Shown here in pieces: positions 12,513 through 23,311 of a stretch of DNA of 64,000 bases. A program made the translations under genes and the position numbers. The notes beneath the pieces were generated by a model. That model saw only the letters and a list, made by a program, of their open reading frames with translations, was not told the DNA's origin and did no database searches. Positions within the stretch are counted from its first letter, which is position 1. Every line of letters begins with the position of its first letter. Source of the DNA: Podospora pseudocomata (lineage: Eukaryota; Ascomycota; Sordariomycetes; Sordariales; Podosporaceae); contig NC_085887.1 of NCBI RefSeq assembly GCF_035222375.1, positions 1,339,501 through 1,403,500 on the forward strand, given 5' to 3'.

Positions 12513-13164
12513 ATGGCGCCCGCGAAAGCCGCCCGGAGCGGTCAGGATGACTCCAAGACGGACACACCAAATACAAAGGAGAAAAACGGAGGGCATTCAC
12601 ACCAGTCCAACGGAAAGATGCGCCGTGTCGCAAGCAATACCGGTTCCAGCCTGAAAGAAGTCACCAATGTCAGCGCCACGAGTGCTCCGGCGATGGCGAC
12701 AGCGGCTGGCTCGGCCACCACGACGGGTGCGGGTGCGCAAGGGTTGAACGTTCCTGGTGTAAGACTGCCTACCCCTTTTACACAATTTATTGACATTTTG
12801 CTGACTTTCTTCTTTCCAACAACAGCTCCAATGGCCTGCCTTTGATCGCGAAGTCCTCCACGCCTACCGCCGAGCCTACCGATTGAGAACACCGACCACC
12901 TTTGCCAGCGAACACCACCAATGGGTTCTCACCCAACCTGGGAGTCTAGGTCTCTACTCGCCGACGATTGCAAGACGAAAAGAACTCCGAAGACAAACGA
13001 CGGATCAGCTGTCGACGACGGTCAGGAAACACTTTAATGGTCAAGGGGCGCAAGAAAATGACATTATCGTCGAGTTTCTACACAAGATCAAGACCCGAAG
13101 ACCACAAAGGCCTGTGAGGAAGCCCCGAGAGTATATACATTTACCTCCTGAGCTCGATAAATAA
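12513..13164 (+). CDS. SAP30: SAP30-like subunit of the Rpd3/Sin3 histone deacetylase complex
   Basis: Exons are 12513-12758 and 12826-13164, giving 194 aa. The intron (12759-12825) has a GTAAGA donor, a GCTGAC branch site and a CAG acceptor, phase 0. The N-terminal 80 residues are low-complexity, Ser/Thr/Ala-rich and probably disordered. Exon 2 starts LQWPAFDREVLHAYRRAYRL and continues to SLGLYSPTIARRKE and EFLHKIKTR. That matches the Sin3-binding domain of fungal SAP30 proteins (PF13867). SAP30 stabilises the Sin3-histone deacetylase assembly in the nucleus. The length is close to that of yeast Sap30. The Set3-like gene in this window belongs to a different deacetylase complex. Confidence 0.85.
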
Positions 13165-14052
13165 TTTTGTGGGCACAACAAGCAAGATAAGGCTATGGCT
13201 CAGCATTAGACGGGGAGGAAAGAACAGTACTCCTTTGGTCTAGTAGAGTGGGAATGCTTGGATCGGTCGGCATTACACATTATGTGCGGACGGACGGATG
13301 GGTGGGATGGAATAGGACTTATGGGTAATGGGATGGAAAGGGATACCTGCGACTACTACTACTACACCGCAAAAGGGGGTTTTCGGCGTTAGGAAGAGTT
13401 TTTCTTTTCTTTTTTATTTGGGTTTTCCATTCTGTAACAGTCCTTTGCTACTATTCGGGCTTTGTTTATAAATATATACCAGGCAGCATGAAAGTCTTTT
13501 TCGTGTTGTGTGTAGCCAATAGATATACCACTTTACCAAATGGTTAATGATTGCGATAGAGCCGAGGGACAACCACCTACCACCGACTGAGAAGAATCCC
13601 GTCGCGTGTTTTGCGTGCTGTGTGTGGGCCGGGTTTTTAATTGAGAAAAGTCGCGGGTCGCGCTCGTCGCCGCCGCTCGGACCAAGTGCCGTGGGGTGGG
13701 GTCCGTAGAAACTGGTGGTGGTTTCTACAGGTGGGCAGCGATGGTACAAACCCGCCAATAAGCGGGCTTGGAAAGGTTGCCTCAGGCTCTCATACCAGCG
13801 AAGAAGTTAGCTGCGGGTCAAAAAAGTTGTCATCGAAGCTTGATCTGGAAGAGCAGCAACTTAAAGCACATTACCAATCCTTTTTTTCCTCAGTCTTCTT
13901 GTTTCTCTCTCTCTCTTTCTCTCTCTCTCTCCGCTTTGTTGTGTGAGGTACTTTTATTTGACGTCACACCGAGGAAAAGTTGAAAAGCCAATTGAGGAAA
14001 ATTTGAACAGAAGCTAGGTTTGGAGGGGTTAAGAAAGAGAGAGGGCTTCGCG
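13165..14052. other. SAP30 3' flank and MDJ1 promoter
   Basis: 888 nt without a supported gene. A CT-repeat tract (about 13900-13932) lies some 120 nt before the MDJ1 start codon, as is common in filamentous fungal promoters near the transcription start. Confidence 0.55.
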
Positions 14053-15793
14053 ATGAGTTCGAGCATACTGCTGCCCAAGGCTGCCGCGAAAACAGCTGTT
14101 ATTGTTGCTCCTGTGAGGGGCGCGGTGCCGATATGTCGTCGTCAGCAGCGCATCAGATTGCCATCGGCGGGGTATAGCACCGCAGCTTCTACGAGAGCGA
14201 GACTTCCCAAGACGAGGGGAGGAGGAGTGCAGTATGTGGTTGTTCAACCTAGGGTAAGCTTTCCCCTTTTTTCCTCTTTGAACATCACCACGGTTCCTAA
14301 CTGACGATATGTGCAAACAGTCCTTCCACACCACCCGCCCCCAGCTCGCAACCCCAAAGGACCCCTACGGCACCCTCGGCGTGTCCAAGTCAGCCTCCCA
14401 ATCCGACATCAAAAAAGCCTACTACGGCCTCGCGAAAAAGTTCCACCCCGACACGAACAAAGACCCAACCGCAAAGGACAAGTTCGCCGAGATTCAGAGC
14501 GCCTACGAGATCTTGAGCGACCCCAAGAAGAGGGAGCAGTTTGATCAGTTTGGCGCTGCTGGGTTTGATCCCTCTGGCCAGCCTGGTCCGGGAGGAGCTG
14601 GGGGTCACCCGTTTGGTCAGGGACATCCTTTTGGTGGTGGTGGGTTCGGTGGTCAAGGCGGGTTTGGGAGCAACATCAACTTTGAGGATTTATTCTCGAG
14701 CTTTATGGGAGGTGGTGGTGGACCTTTTGGTGGGGGGAGAGGGGGTAGAGGGGGAGGGGGCCCGTTTCAGCAGCAGGAGATTATTCAGGGGGATGATATC
14801 GAGGTGCAGGTTAATGTCAGCTTTATGGAGGCGGCCAAGGGGGCGAGCAAGACGATTACTATTTTGCCGCTGACGAGCTGCAGGACTTGCAGCGGGAGCG
14901 GGCTGAAGGAGGGGACGCAGAAGGCTACTTGCAAGGCTTGTGGGGGGTCGGGGACGAGGGTGCATTTTATGAGTGGGGGGTTCCAGATGGCGAGCACGTG
15001 TGGGAGCTGTGGGGGGAGTGGGACGGCTATTCCCAAGGGGGCTGAGTGTAGGAGTTGTTCTGGGGAGGGGGTGACGAGGGAGAGGAAGAGTATTAGCGTT
15101 GATATCCCCGGGGGGATTGAGGATGGGATGAGGTTGAGGGTCAGTGGGGAGGGTGATGCGCCGGCGATGGGTAGGGCTAGCACATCTGATGCGAGGGGGA
15201 CGCAGGGGGATTTGTATGTGTTGGTGAGGGTGGCCAAGGATCCAAAGTTTACGAGGCAGGGGTCGGATATTCTTTATACGGCTTCGATCCCGTTGACTAC
15301 GGCGTTGTTGGGTGGCGAGGTTACCATCCCAACACTGGAGGGGGATGCCAAGGTCAGGATTGGGACGGGGACGAACACTGGAGACAAGATGACGCTCGCG
15401 GGCAAGGGTATGCCGAGGTTGGGAGGGAGGAGAGGGGGGATGGGCGATTTGAAGGTGGAATTTAGGGTCACGATGCCAAAGTATCTGTCTGCGAACCAGA
15501 GGACGCTGGTCGAGATGCTGGCGGATGAGATGGGCGACAAGACGGCGAAGCGGATTATGAATTTGCATAAGACGTGAGAGAACCTTTCTGCACTCCCTTG
15601 GATTTGGACAACCTGCTTAAATTACATCTTGTTTTGTGGTTTTAGGTCGGATAGTTCATCAGCAGAGTCGCACAAGAACGAGGGGTTCCTCAAGTCGCTT
15701 TGGCACAATCTCACCAACAACCCGGAGCACATGCGCGAGAAGGAGAACGACGAGGTGAACAAGAAGGATGGTTCTTCTTCCGAGAAGAAGTAA
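14053..15793 (+). CDS. MDJ1: Mitochondrial DnaJ co-chaperone Mdj1
   Basis: Exons are 14053-14253, 14321-15573 and 15646-15793, giving 533 aa. Introns have GTAAGC and GTGAGA donors. Exon 1 encodes a basic, Ala/Ser/Arg-rich N-terminus without acidic residues, as expected of a mitochondrial presequence. The J domain starts near residue 81 ([13 protein letters not shown]) with HPD at 109-111. A Gly/Phe-rich segment follows, then four CxxCxGxG-type zinc repeats beginning at C254 ([32 protein letters not shown]), and then the C-terminal substrate-binding domain. This is the class A (type I) DnaJ plan. Mdj1 stimulates matrix Hsp70 in folding and protection from aggregation. The last exon adds a charged tail that would be lost without splicing intron 2. 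An upstream in-frame TTG at 14020 is not used as the start. Confidence 0.93.
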
Positions 15794-17447
15794 AAACACA
15801 GCGAAAACAATACGACGACAAGGTTACGGAACTACGAGTGAAAAATAGTGTACGATTCTTTCGGAGTGTTTTTCCTTGAAGTTGTAAACTGCACAACAAA
15901 ACTACGAACATTCGATGGATACGATCTGTTTCACTCGACATACTGGGATGGACGGATTGCACGTTTTTGGTAGAGAAGGGGGATATGGGAGGCAAGATAC
16001 AGAGGTAGAGGGTGGTAGTAGGTTGGTGAAAATGGTACATGGAGTTGTTTTGGCGTTTTTTTTTTTTTTTTGCATTGGAATGGTGTTGGCTGCGGTGGCT
16101 TGCTTGGTCACTTTTTTGAACGAAGACTATGAATTTTTCTGGTCTTTCGATCTGTTGTATATTATCAATGTATTTTTTTTTTGGTGGAGAGGGAGGATGG
16201 AGGTAGTCGAGAGAGGCTGAACTGATTGTAGACAGACATCACAGACATATACACACCACACATTATCAACAGACAAAAGAACCACTCTGCATAGTACTAT
16301 TTTTGGTTTTTCTTCCGGGGTTTGATGGTTAAGAGAGGTGGACTTGTGTATTCTTGGCATATACGTGTAGTCAGTGGAGTTTGAATGCATGTGTTTGTGG
16401 TGGTGAAGAATTGAGGCCGGTGGTTGACGGTGGGCTCTCGGTCAATTGCTCGGGCGCTTGGGGTGAGGGGGGGTTGGCTGGCATCGGGGGAATCATGGTG
16501 AGTGAGGCCGAGGATGGCACTTCGGGAGCATGGCATGACGGGTAGGGCAGGGGAGGGCTTTGGAGGGCTGGGGTTGTTGGAGAACGATGTCTGGATTTAC
16601 ATCACAGAGAGAGCAAATATGATGAGATTTGAAGATTTGAGCTGACGAGATGTTGCCGTATGCACAATGGACTAACAGACGTTTTGTTCAGCATCTACAT
16701 GGCCTATAGCACTTACCACACCGTCGACCGTTGTGCCCCTCAAAAGCAAGCCACCACGATGACGGGGGGAGTTAGGTTGCTCCACAACCGTTGCGACTTC
16801 CCCGGAGATGTTACCCCAGAAATGAGATCAGGAACCATCAACGGCGTCCAGTTTGCGGGCATCTAGTATTCGTTTGATCGTTGTCTACTTCATCCTCACT
16901 ACTTTAGAGTTGTCATTTTCCACGATCTAACATATGCCACAAGTCAATCGGACCGCGCGGTGGCTTGGTGTTGACCAAGATGGCCAGGACATGGTCTATG
17001 CAAGGAATCAGAAGTAAACAGCCATAGTCTCGGCGACCACGTTTTTTATTTGTTAGAAGGGGGTTAGTGGTTAGGTACGAGGTAATGGGTAGGTAGTATG
17101 CCCCTAGGCGGGGCGATCAAAGTCGCAACGCATCCCGGCCGGCGTAGAGACACAGCAAGACATACAGCCGAGGCCGTACCGAGCATACCTTACCATACAG
17201 AGGCCCCTCCCCGAATCCGAACTTGGGTCTTGGGTGTGAAGGGCCGATATCGAAAAGCAAGTTGTTGTCAATGGGTTAGGTAGGTTGACAGCGGCATCAT
17301 GGGTACCTAGATTGTGGATAGCGCCCAAAAAGCAAATATTTAAGATGATGATCGTCCGCCTCTGTTGTCAGAGAGAGAAGGGCAGAGACACCTGCTCTTC
17401 TCTCAGTCTCCCGATCTTTTTCACGAAACGGAAAAGAGAGAAAAAAG
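15794..17447. other. MDJ1 3' flank and glucoamylase promoter
   Basis: 1.65 kb with no supported gene. There is a T-tract near 16055-16070. An AT-rich TATA-like word (caaatatttaag, about 17333-17344) lies roughly 100 nt before the glucoamylase ATG. Regulator sites cannot be assigned from sequence alone. Confidence 0.5.
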
Positions 17448-19675
17448 ATGCCTTCCATCTCAAATCTTGCGCTGGCTGGCCTTTTGGCTGCTGGCCAGGG
17501 GGCTAGTGCTTCGCTCGTTGGGGCTATTCAGTTGGAGAAGTTTATCAAGCAGGGTAAGTTTTGCGATTTGGTTCCTGGGGGGAGAGGAGTGAGGATTTGT
17601 GTGTTTGCTGACTTGCATTTTGCCGTGACACAGAGACGCCCATTGCTCTCCAGGCTGTCCTCGACAACATCGGCCCCGACGGAATCAAGGTTCCTGGTGC
17701 TGGACGCGGTCTTGTGATTGCTAGCCCGTCTACTTCCGATCCTGATTGTGAGTTGGACCCAGTCTGCCGCCAACATGCCTTGCATGAATGTGCTGTCTAA
17801 CCATGAGAAACCACCAGACTTCTTCACCTGGACTCGTGACGCGGCCTTGACTTTCAGGACGCTGATTGATGATTTCGTGTTTGGAAACAAGGCTCTTGAG
17901 CCGTTGATCAATGATTATATCTACGGTCAGGCTCGTCTCCAGACTGTGAGCAACCCTTCGGGGACGCTTTTGCCCAACGGTGCTGGGTTGGGTGAGCCGA
18001 AGTATATGAAGGATGGTTCGAGGTATAATGGGAACTGGGGGCGTCCTCAGCGCGATGGGCCTCCTTTGAGGGCTATTTCGTTGATTCAGTACTCGAATTA
18101 CCTTGTCTCGAAGGGGCAGAAGGCGAGGGTGAAGGATGAGATTTGGCCCATCATTGCTAATGATCTGGCTTATGTTGGACAGTACTGGTACGTTTCCATT
18201 TTGTCCTTGTTGAGGTGATATCTGCTGTTGTGTCCTCCGAATCCTGCCGGCATATCAAATGCAGTGGGAAGGATGACGGGATGGCAAGCAGAAGGGACCA
18301 TGCAGCTTTACTTCGACAACGTGGCCCTCGTGACCCGCGTGACCGCATGACGAGTCTGGGGAAACACAAGGCTGACAGTTGTTTTGTCTCAAGGAACTCC
18401 ACTGGCTTCGACCTCTGGGAGGAGGTGAACGGTGCCTCGTTCTTCACCACCCAGGCTCAGTACCGCTCTCTCGTCGAGGGCGAGGCCCTTGCCAAAGTCC
18501 TCGGTCTCCCCTGCACGGCCTGCGCCGAGGCTCCCCAGGTCCTCTGCTTCCTCCAGTCCTACTGGAACGGCAAGTTCATCACCGCCAACTTCATCCAGGG
18601 CAACCACAACCGCGGCGGCGTCGACGCCAACACCGTCCTCGGCCCCCTTGTCGCCTTTGACCCTTATGCCCCCTGCGACTCCCCCAGCCTCCAGCCTTGC
18701 CACCCTCGCATGCTGGCCAACTTCAAGAACTTTGTCGACACCTTCCGTGACCCGGCCTTGTACCCCATCAACAAGGGCATCCCCCAGAACAAGGGCATCG
18801 CTCTCGGTCGCTACCCGGAGGACATTTACTACAACGGTAACCCCTGGTACCTCATCACCCTCGGTTCCGCCGAGTACCTCTACGCCGCCATCGCCAGCTG
18901 GGAGAAATCCGGCGGCATCACCATCACCCCCACCTCCCTCCCCTTCTTCAAAGACCTCTACCCCTTGGCTCGCGTCGGCACCTTTGGCAAGCTCCATCCC
19001 GCGTACTACCTCATCAAGGGCCTAGTCAAGACCTATGCCGACTCCTTCGTTGCCGTCTCCCAAAAGTACACCCCCAAGGACGGCATGATGGCCGAGCAGT
19101 TCCTCAAGGTCGAACCCTTCACCCCCATCTCTGCCAGAAACCTCACCTGGTCTTTTGCCGCCTTTGTCGGGATGAACCACCGCCGACAGGGCCACCTCCC
19201 TCCCTCGTGGGTCCCCAAGAATGTCAAGGTCCCTGATGTCTGCGTTGGTACCTCTGTCAAGGGCACCTACGCCCCTGCCACCCAGGCTGGTGCTCCCAAT
19301 GTTACTATTCCTTGCATCTCCAACGTTCTCTTCCAGCTCAATGCCTCGACGTATTATGGCGAGAACCTTTATGTTGTGGGCAACTCGCCCACGCTGGGTA
19401 GCTGGGATTTGGAGACGGCGTACCCGCTGATGAGCAGCAGGTATACTGACGAGAGGCCGCTTTGGTTCGCCACCATCCCGCTTGAGATGGAGGAGGGTGT
19501 GTCCACGCTGAGGTACAAATATGCCAGGCAGCAGGATTGCGGGCAGGAGTGGATTGTGGAGGAGGAGGAGAGGGTGTTGGAGGTGCCGGCTTGTGTGAAG
19601 GATGGGAGTGAGGAGGTTTTGGCGGAGAGGGATGAGGCTTTCAACGGGCCTGCTGGGTCTCCTGGCGGTTGCTAG
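17448..19675 (+). CDS. Secreted glucoamylase, GH15 with C-terminal CBM20 starch-binding domain
   Basis: Exons are 17448-17553, 17634-17747, 17818-18187 and 18394-19675, giving 623 aa. Donors are GTAAGT, GTGAGT and GTACGT. A signal peptide covers about residues 1-22. Glucoamylase (EC 3.2.1.3) releases glucose from non-reducing ends of starch. GH15 landmarks are the FFTWTRDAAL block, STGFDLWEEVNG with the presumed general acid at E206, and MAEQF with the presumed base at E431. A CBM20 (about residues 504-600) contains NVLFQLNASTYYGENLYVVG, LGSWD and RYKYA. The linker between domains is only about 20-25 residues, short compared with the Ser/Thr-rich linker of Aspergillus glucoamylase. Intron 3 (206 nt) is the longest in the window. 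The gene may well be the organism's gla1, but paralogs cannot be excluded. Confidence 0.93.
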
Positions 19676-20003
19676 ATGTTTTGTTTTGAGGAGAGTATCT
19701 GAGAAGGGGTTGTTGTACATATATGAAATCTTTGGTTGCAAAAAGAAAAAGCATGGACAATTGACACATGGGGGGGGTTGTGGGGTGTAAGGTATATTGC
19801 TGAGATATAAAATTCAACTTGCACATAGTTAAGCCTTACCTTTGGTATGATTTCAACGTGGAACTCCGCAGACAATGATTGCTTCTTGCTTGACCTCCAG
19901 TGAACATCGAAAAGTGGTATATGCCCAACTGTCTATCTCTATGCAAAGAATCAACAAAAGACCGCCTACGCTTGCTATCCAAACCCAACGCCTCCAGCCA
20001 AAA
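19676..20003. other. Convergent 3' flanks of glucoamylase and thioesterase genes
   Basis: 328 nt between the two stop codons; presumably holds both 3' UTRs. No other structure seen. Confidence 0.6.
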
Positions 20004-20585
20004 CTACAACTTCGGAGCAGGATCAATATTAACCTTCCCATGCTCACACACAGCCACGACCGCCCCGTTGTCCTTCCGCTTCATCACACCCCTCAAGGTA
20101 GCCATCTTCGCCCCGATCTGCAAGATGTCACACTCAATCAAGACCTCGGTGCCGACCGGGGCTGGACGGAGATAGGTGGTGTTCAACGTCCGGGATACCC
20201 CCAGATACTGCCAGAACCCGGGCTTGGACACAAGGGCGGTGGCGGTGGAGGTGCAAAAGTCAAAGAGGGTTGCCGTGCAGCCTCCGTGGAGGTTGTTGAG
20301 GCGGTTGCAGTGCTGGGGCTCGACGGTGAAGCTGAAGAGGACTTTGGGGTGGGGTTGTTCGTCTGAGGCGGAGACGAGTTTGAGGTTGGGGAAGAAGGAG
20401 TTGGTCCATTCCTGGGAGGGGTGGTTAATAAATATATACTAGGGATGCCTGGGGGAAAATACCTCGTCTTCCTTGTTGATGGCTTTTTGAGAAAAGGTCT
20501 CGATGAGAGCCCTGACTCTGGCCTCGCCCTTGAGGTTGAGGTAGTCTTGGTCGTGTTCCCACGCGCCGCTTTTATCTTTGGACAT
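20004..20585 (-). CDS. Hotdog-fold thioesterase (PaaI/ACOT13-like)
   Basis: Exons are 20585-20463 and 20411-20004, giving 176 aa. The intron (20462-20412, 51 nt) has donor GTATTT and acceptor CAG, phase 0. The NLHGGCTATLFDFCTSTA stretch is the signature helix region of the 4HBT/PaaI hotdog fold. YLRPAPVGTEVLIECDILQIG and ATLRGVM match the following strands. Such enzymes hydrolyse acyl-CoA thioesters, but the substrate cannot be read from the sequence. The protein ends APKL, and the last three residues PKL resemble a weak type 1 peroxisomal targeting signal. It is transcribed divergently from PEX12 with 529 nt between starts. Mitochondrial or cytosolic location is equally possible. Confidence 0.85.
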
Positions 20586-21114
20586 GGTGATGAGTGGCTA
20601 GGGGGTTGAGATCCAGGCGTGGGTTAGGGTTGTAGGGCTGAGGAAGGTAATGCGGTTGGCTGCAACTAACACCAAAGAATAGAGTAACAATCGGATGTCA
20701 CGTATGAGTTTACAGATCGAATCTAGACCGACCTGAATGAAGAACAGGCATACCAAACAACGTCCAACAACACATGCAACATACCGGGCTCATCTGGGGG
20801 CTTAAAAGAATATATGGGATTCCCCCGCGTATTTCCCATCTCTAGCCCCTGCTTTTCAGGTGGAGGCTACCCCAACTGCATCACTGCGAAATCCGAACCT
20901 GGGGAAACGTGCCTCGGCAAATCGCGTTAGGAACCCCTGCCCGCTACCGCTAGCTTAAACATGCTTAACCGCACCAACCCTTGTCGGTGATCGCATCCGT
21001 CGCAATCACATTCAAATCTTGAGATCTCATCTACACATCACATATGCGCCAACCATCACAACCCCGTTGACCATCTTCAACACGGTTCAGTTCATCCCGG
21101 AGAACAGACCCAAA
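20586..21114. promoter_or_regulatory. Shared divergent promoter of thioesterase and PEX12
   Basis: 529 nt separate the two start codons, so the promoters must overlap or abut here. I see no unambiguous TATA box or defined operator. A CACATCACATATG stretch lies near 21034-21046. Fatty-acid response elements could not be confirmed by eye. Confidence 0.55.
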
Positions 21115-22461
21115 ATGGAGTTCGTCACCGCCCTCCGCGGCTCCTTCGACCCAGGCAAACCCTCCCTCTTCGAGCTCCTCTCAGAACAACAACTCTCCTC
21201 CCTCCTCCCCCCAACCCTCCGCTACCTCCTCACCCTCCTCACCCACCGCTACCCCCGCCACCTCCTCCGCGCCCTCAACTCCTTCGACGAGCTCTACGCC
21301 CTCCTCTCCCTCCTGATAGAGCGCCACTACCTCCTCACCCGCCAGGGCTCCTTCACCGAGAACTTCTACGGCCTCAAACGCGAGCGCGCCCTCACGTCCG
21401 AAATCCCCCGCGCCTCCACCCACGCCCCCCAAATCGTGCGGGAAGCCCTAGCCCTCAGAACAAAAGACGTCTACAAGAACCTCTTCGTCATAGTCCTCAT
21501 CCCCTACCTCAAAAGAAAACTAGATGAAGCCCACGAGGTCGACGCCCCCAGGGCCTTGCTCGGAGCAGCCTACAACGCCCCCCCATCACCCAGCGCTCCC
21601 CTCAAGGAAAAACTGGGTTATTACTACAAAATCTTCCTCAGGAAAATCTACCCGACAATCAACATGACCTACCACCTCTCCATCCTCGCCTTCTCCCTGG
21701 GGTACCTCTTTGACAACACGAAATACTCCTCCCCCTTCCTGTGGCTCATCGGCACAAGAATCCGCCGTATGGGACCGGCAGATTACAAGGCGATAGAGGA
21801 GTGGGAGAAGGTCCTCCCCGCGGATGGGACCAGATCGAGGTCAATCTTCCAGAGACTGCTCTCCTCCCTTTCCTTGGTGCTACCGACTAGTATCTTTGCG
21901 CTCAAGTTTCTGGAGTGGTGGTACTCGTCGGATTTTGCAAAGCAGCTGTCTAGGAAGGCGGCCGAATCGCTCCAGCTTCCACCGCCGGGGATGACCACCA
22001 CACTCAAATCTGTCTCCCCAAAGAAACAGCCGCCTCCCTCCCTCTCTGAGCCGTCCGACACCCCCCCAGCAGAGGAAGAGTTGCTCGAACAACTCGCCTC
22101 CTCTGCCCCCGTCGCGTCGTCGTCCCTCTTGCCTATTTTCACCGTTGCTGCCATCCTAAGAGAGGAAGATGACGATGGTGAGGAGGACAAAAAGCGGCAG
22201 GAGGAAGATAGCAGTCTGTGTCCGATCTGCCAGGAAGAAATCACCACGCCGACCGCGTGCCAGACGGGGATTGTTTACTGTTACGGCTGCATTCACAAGT
22301 GGATCTCTGGTGTGAATCCGCATCAGGAGAGGTTTATGGAGAGGGTTGAGAAAGCACTTGGAGGGAGCAGCAGGAAGTGGGAGAGCGGGGAGGGGAGGTG
22401 CGCCGTTACGGGGAGGAGGGTGTTGGGTGGGGTGGAGGGGTTGAGAAGGGTTATGGTATAA
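21115..22461 (+). CDS. PEX12: Peroxisome assembly protein 12 (RING-type peroxin)
   Basis: Single exon, 448 aa, starting at the ATG of [21 protein letters not shown]; an upstream in-frame start at 21019 would add 32 unconserved residues. The Pex2/Pex12 N-terminal domain has membrane segments, including [25 protein letters not shown] and [19 protein letters not shown]. The C-terminal zinc-binding RING-like region begins at C369 ([14 protein letters not shown], then YCYGC and H393) and is degenerate, as in other Pex12 proteins. Pex12 works with Pex2 and Pex10 in the peroxisomal membrane to ubiquitinate the import receptor Pex5. An Asp/Glu/Lys-rich segment precedes the RING. No introns are seen. 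Confidence 0.92.
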   Translation: MEFVTALRGSFDPGKPSLFELLSEQQLSSLLPPTLRYLLTLLTHRYPRHLLRALNSFDELYALLSLLIERHYLLTRQGSFTENFYGLKRERALTSEIPRASTHAPQIVREALALRTKDVYKNLFVIVLIPYLKRKLDEAHEVDAPRALLGAAYNAPPSPSAPLKEKLGYYYKIFLRKIYPTINMTYHLSILAFSLGYLFDNTKYSSPFLWLIGTRIRRMGPADYKAIEEWEKVLPADGTRSRSIFQRLLSSLSLVLPTSIFALKFLEWWYSSDFAKQLSRKAAESLQLPPPGMTTTLKSVSPKKQPPPSLSEPSDTPPAEEELLEQLASSAPVASSSLLPIFTVAAILREEDDDGEEDKKRQEEDSSLCPICQEEITTPTACQTGIVYCYGCIHKWISGVNPHQERFMERVEKALGGSSRKWESGEGRCAVTGRRVLGGVEGLRRVMV

Positions 22462-23311
22462 CTGAAGAAGGAAAGGTGGGGGGTGGGGGGAGGGGAGTGT
22501 ATATCTATCTTGTGTGTGAGTGTGTATGACCCAGAGATGGAGATGGGAAAGTATTGATAATTATGTACATCTAATGATGGTGGTGATAGTGGGGATAGTG
22601 GTGATAGTGGTGGTGGTGGTGGTGGTGGTGGTGGTGGTAGTGGACTGTTAACGAGTGGTGTAACATAGAAGCATGATAGAGCGTTTAATCCACTTTACAT
22701 ACATACAATCATACCTCCTCATGTCCTAGCCACCCAGAGCAAACACCCCTTCACCGGTGTGGCTTTCCTCTCCAGATCCGATCCCCCCACAGCGTCAACT
22801 CCGTCCCACAAACTCCCTGCACAGTACCAGCCACAGCATCCCCATGCGCGTATCATCTCAAGACAAACATGAACACACCCGTACACACAAACCTGCTGTA
22901 CCACTCGCTTCAGAACAAGACAATGACGATATCGGGACAAGGTTCTTATTTGTTTGTTATTAGAGCTGAGCAAATTAATCTCCTTCCTATCTACAACAAG
23001 GTAGTGGTTGAGAAGCGATGAGGTATCGTTATTTCTGCGATCCCCACAGTAGTCATCATACAGATCTAGGCTAAAAATGCAACCTTCTCCCATGTTTAAA
23101 TCTTTGCTTGTTCCTCTTCGCCACGGCTGTATGTCCCCATGCCTTGTACTTCCGGTATAATCGCTCCCCTGATCTTTCCCATCGTACACGTAAAGTAAAT
23201 CCTCAAGAAAGACAGCCTTCCAAACGCCACGGACGCCGCAGCCAATGCCAACTCCTGTAAAAATATGAGACCGTAGTGTTCGTTTGACATGATTAAAAAA
23301 GCTTCAGAGCC
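22462..23311. other. Convergent intergenic region with TGG repeat
   Basis: 850 nt between the PEX12 and MFS stop codons. A (TGG)n tract lies at about 22608-22638, preceded by imperfect GTGATAGTG units. No gene seen. Confidence 0.6.
22608..22638. repeat. TGG trinucleotide microsatellite
   Basis: About ten uninterrupted TGG units followed by an imperfect copy, in the 3' flank of PEX12. Confidence 0.9.

Noticed and set aside
14690-15568. 292-codon minus-strand frame
   Set aside because: It is antisense to the conserved Mdj1 coding sequence and has only Pro/Arg/His-biased shadow composition.
17108-17113. GCGGGG carbon-repressor (CreA/CRE-1) consensus in the glucoamylase upstream region
   Set aside because: A single six-base match about 340 nt upstream is expected by chance; without a second nearby site or conservation I do not annotate it.
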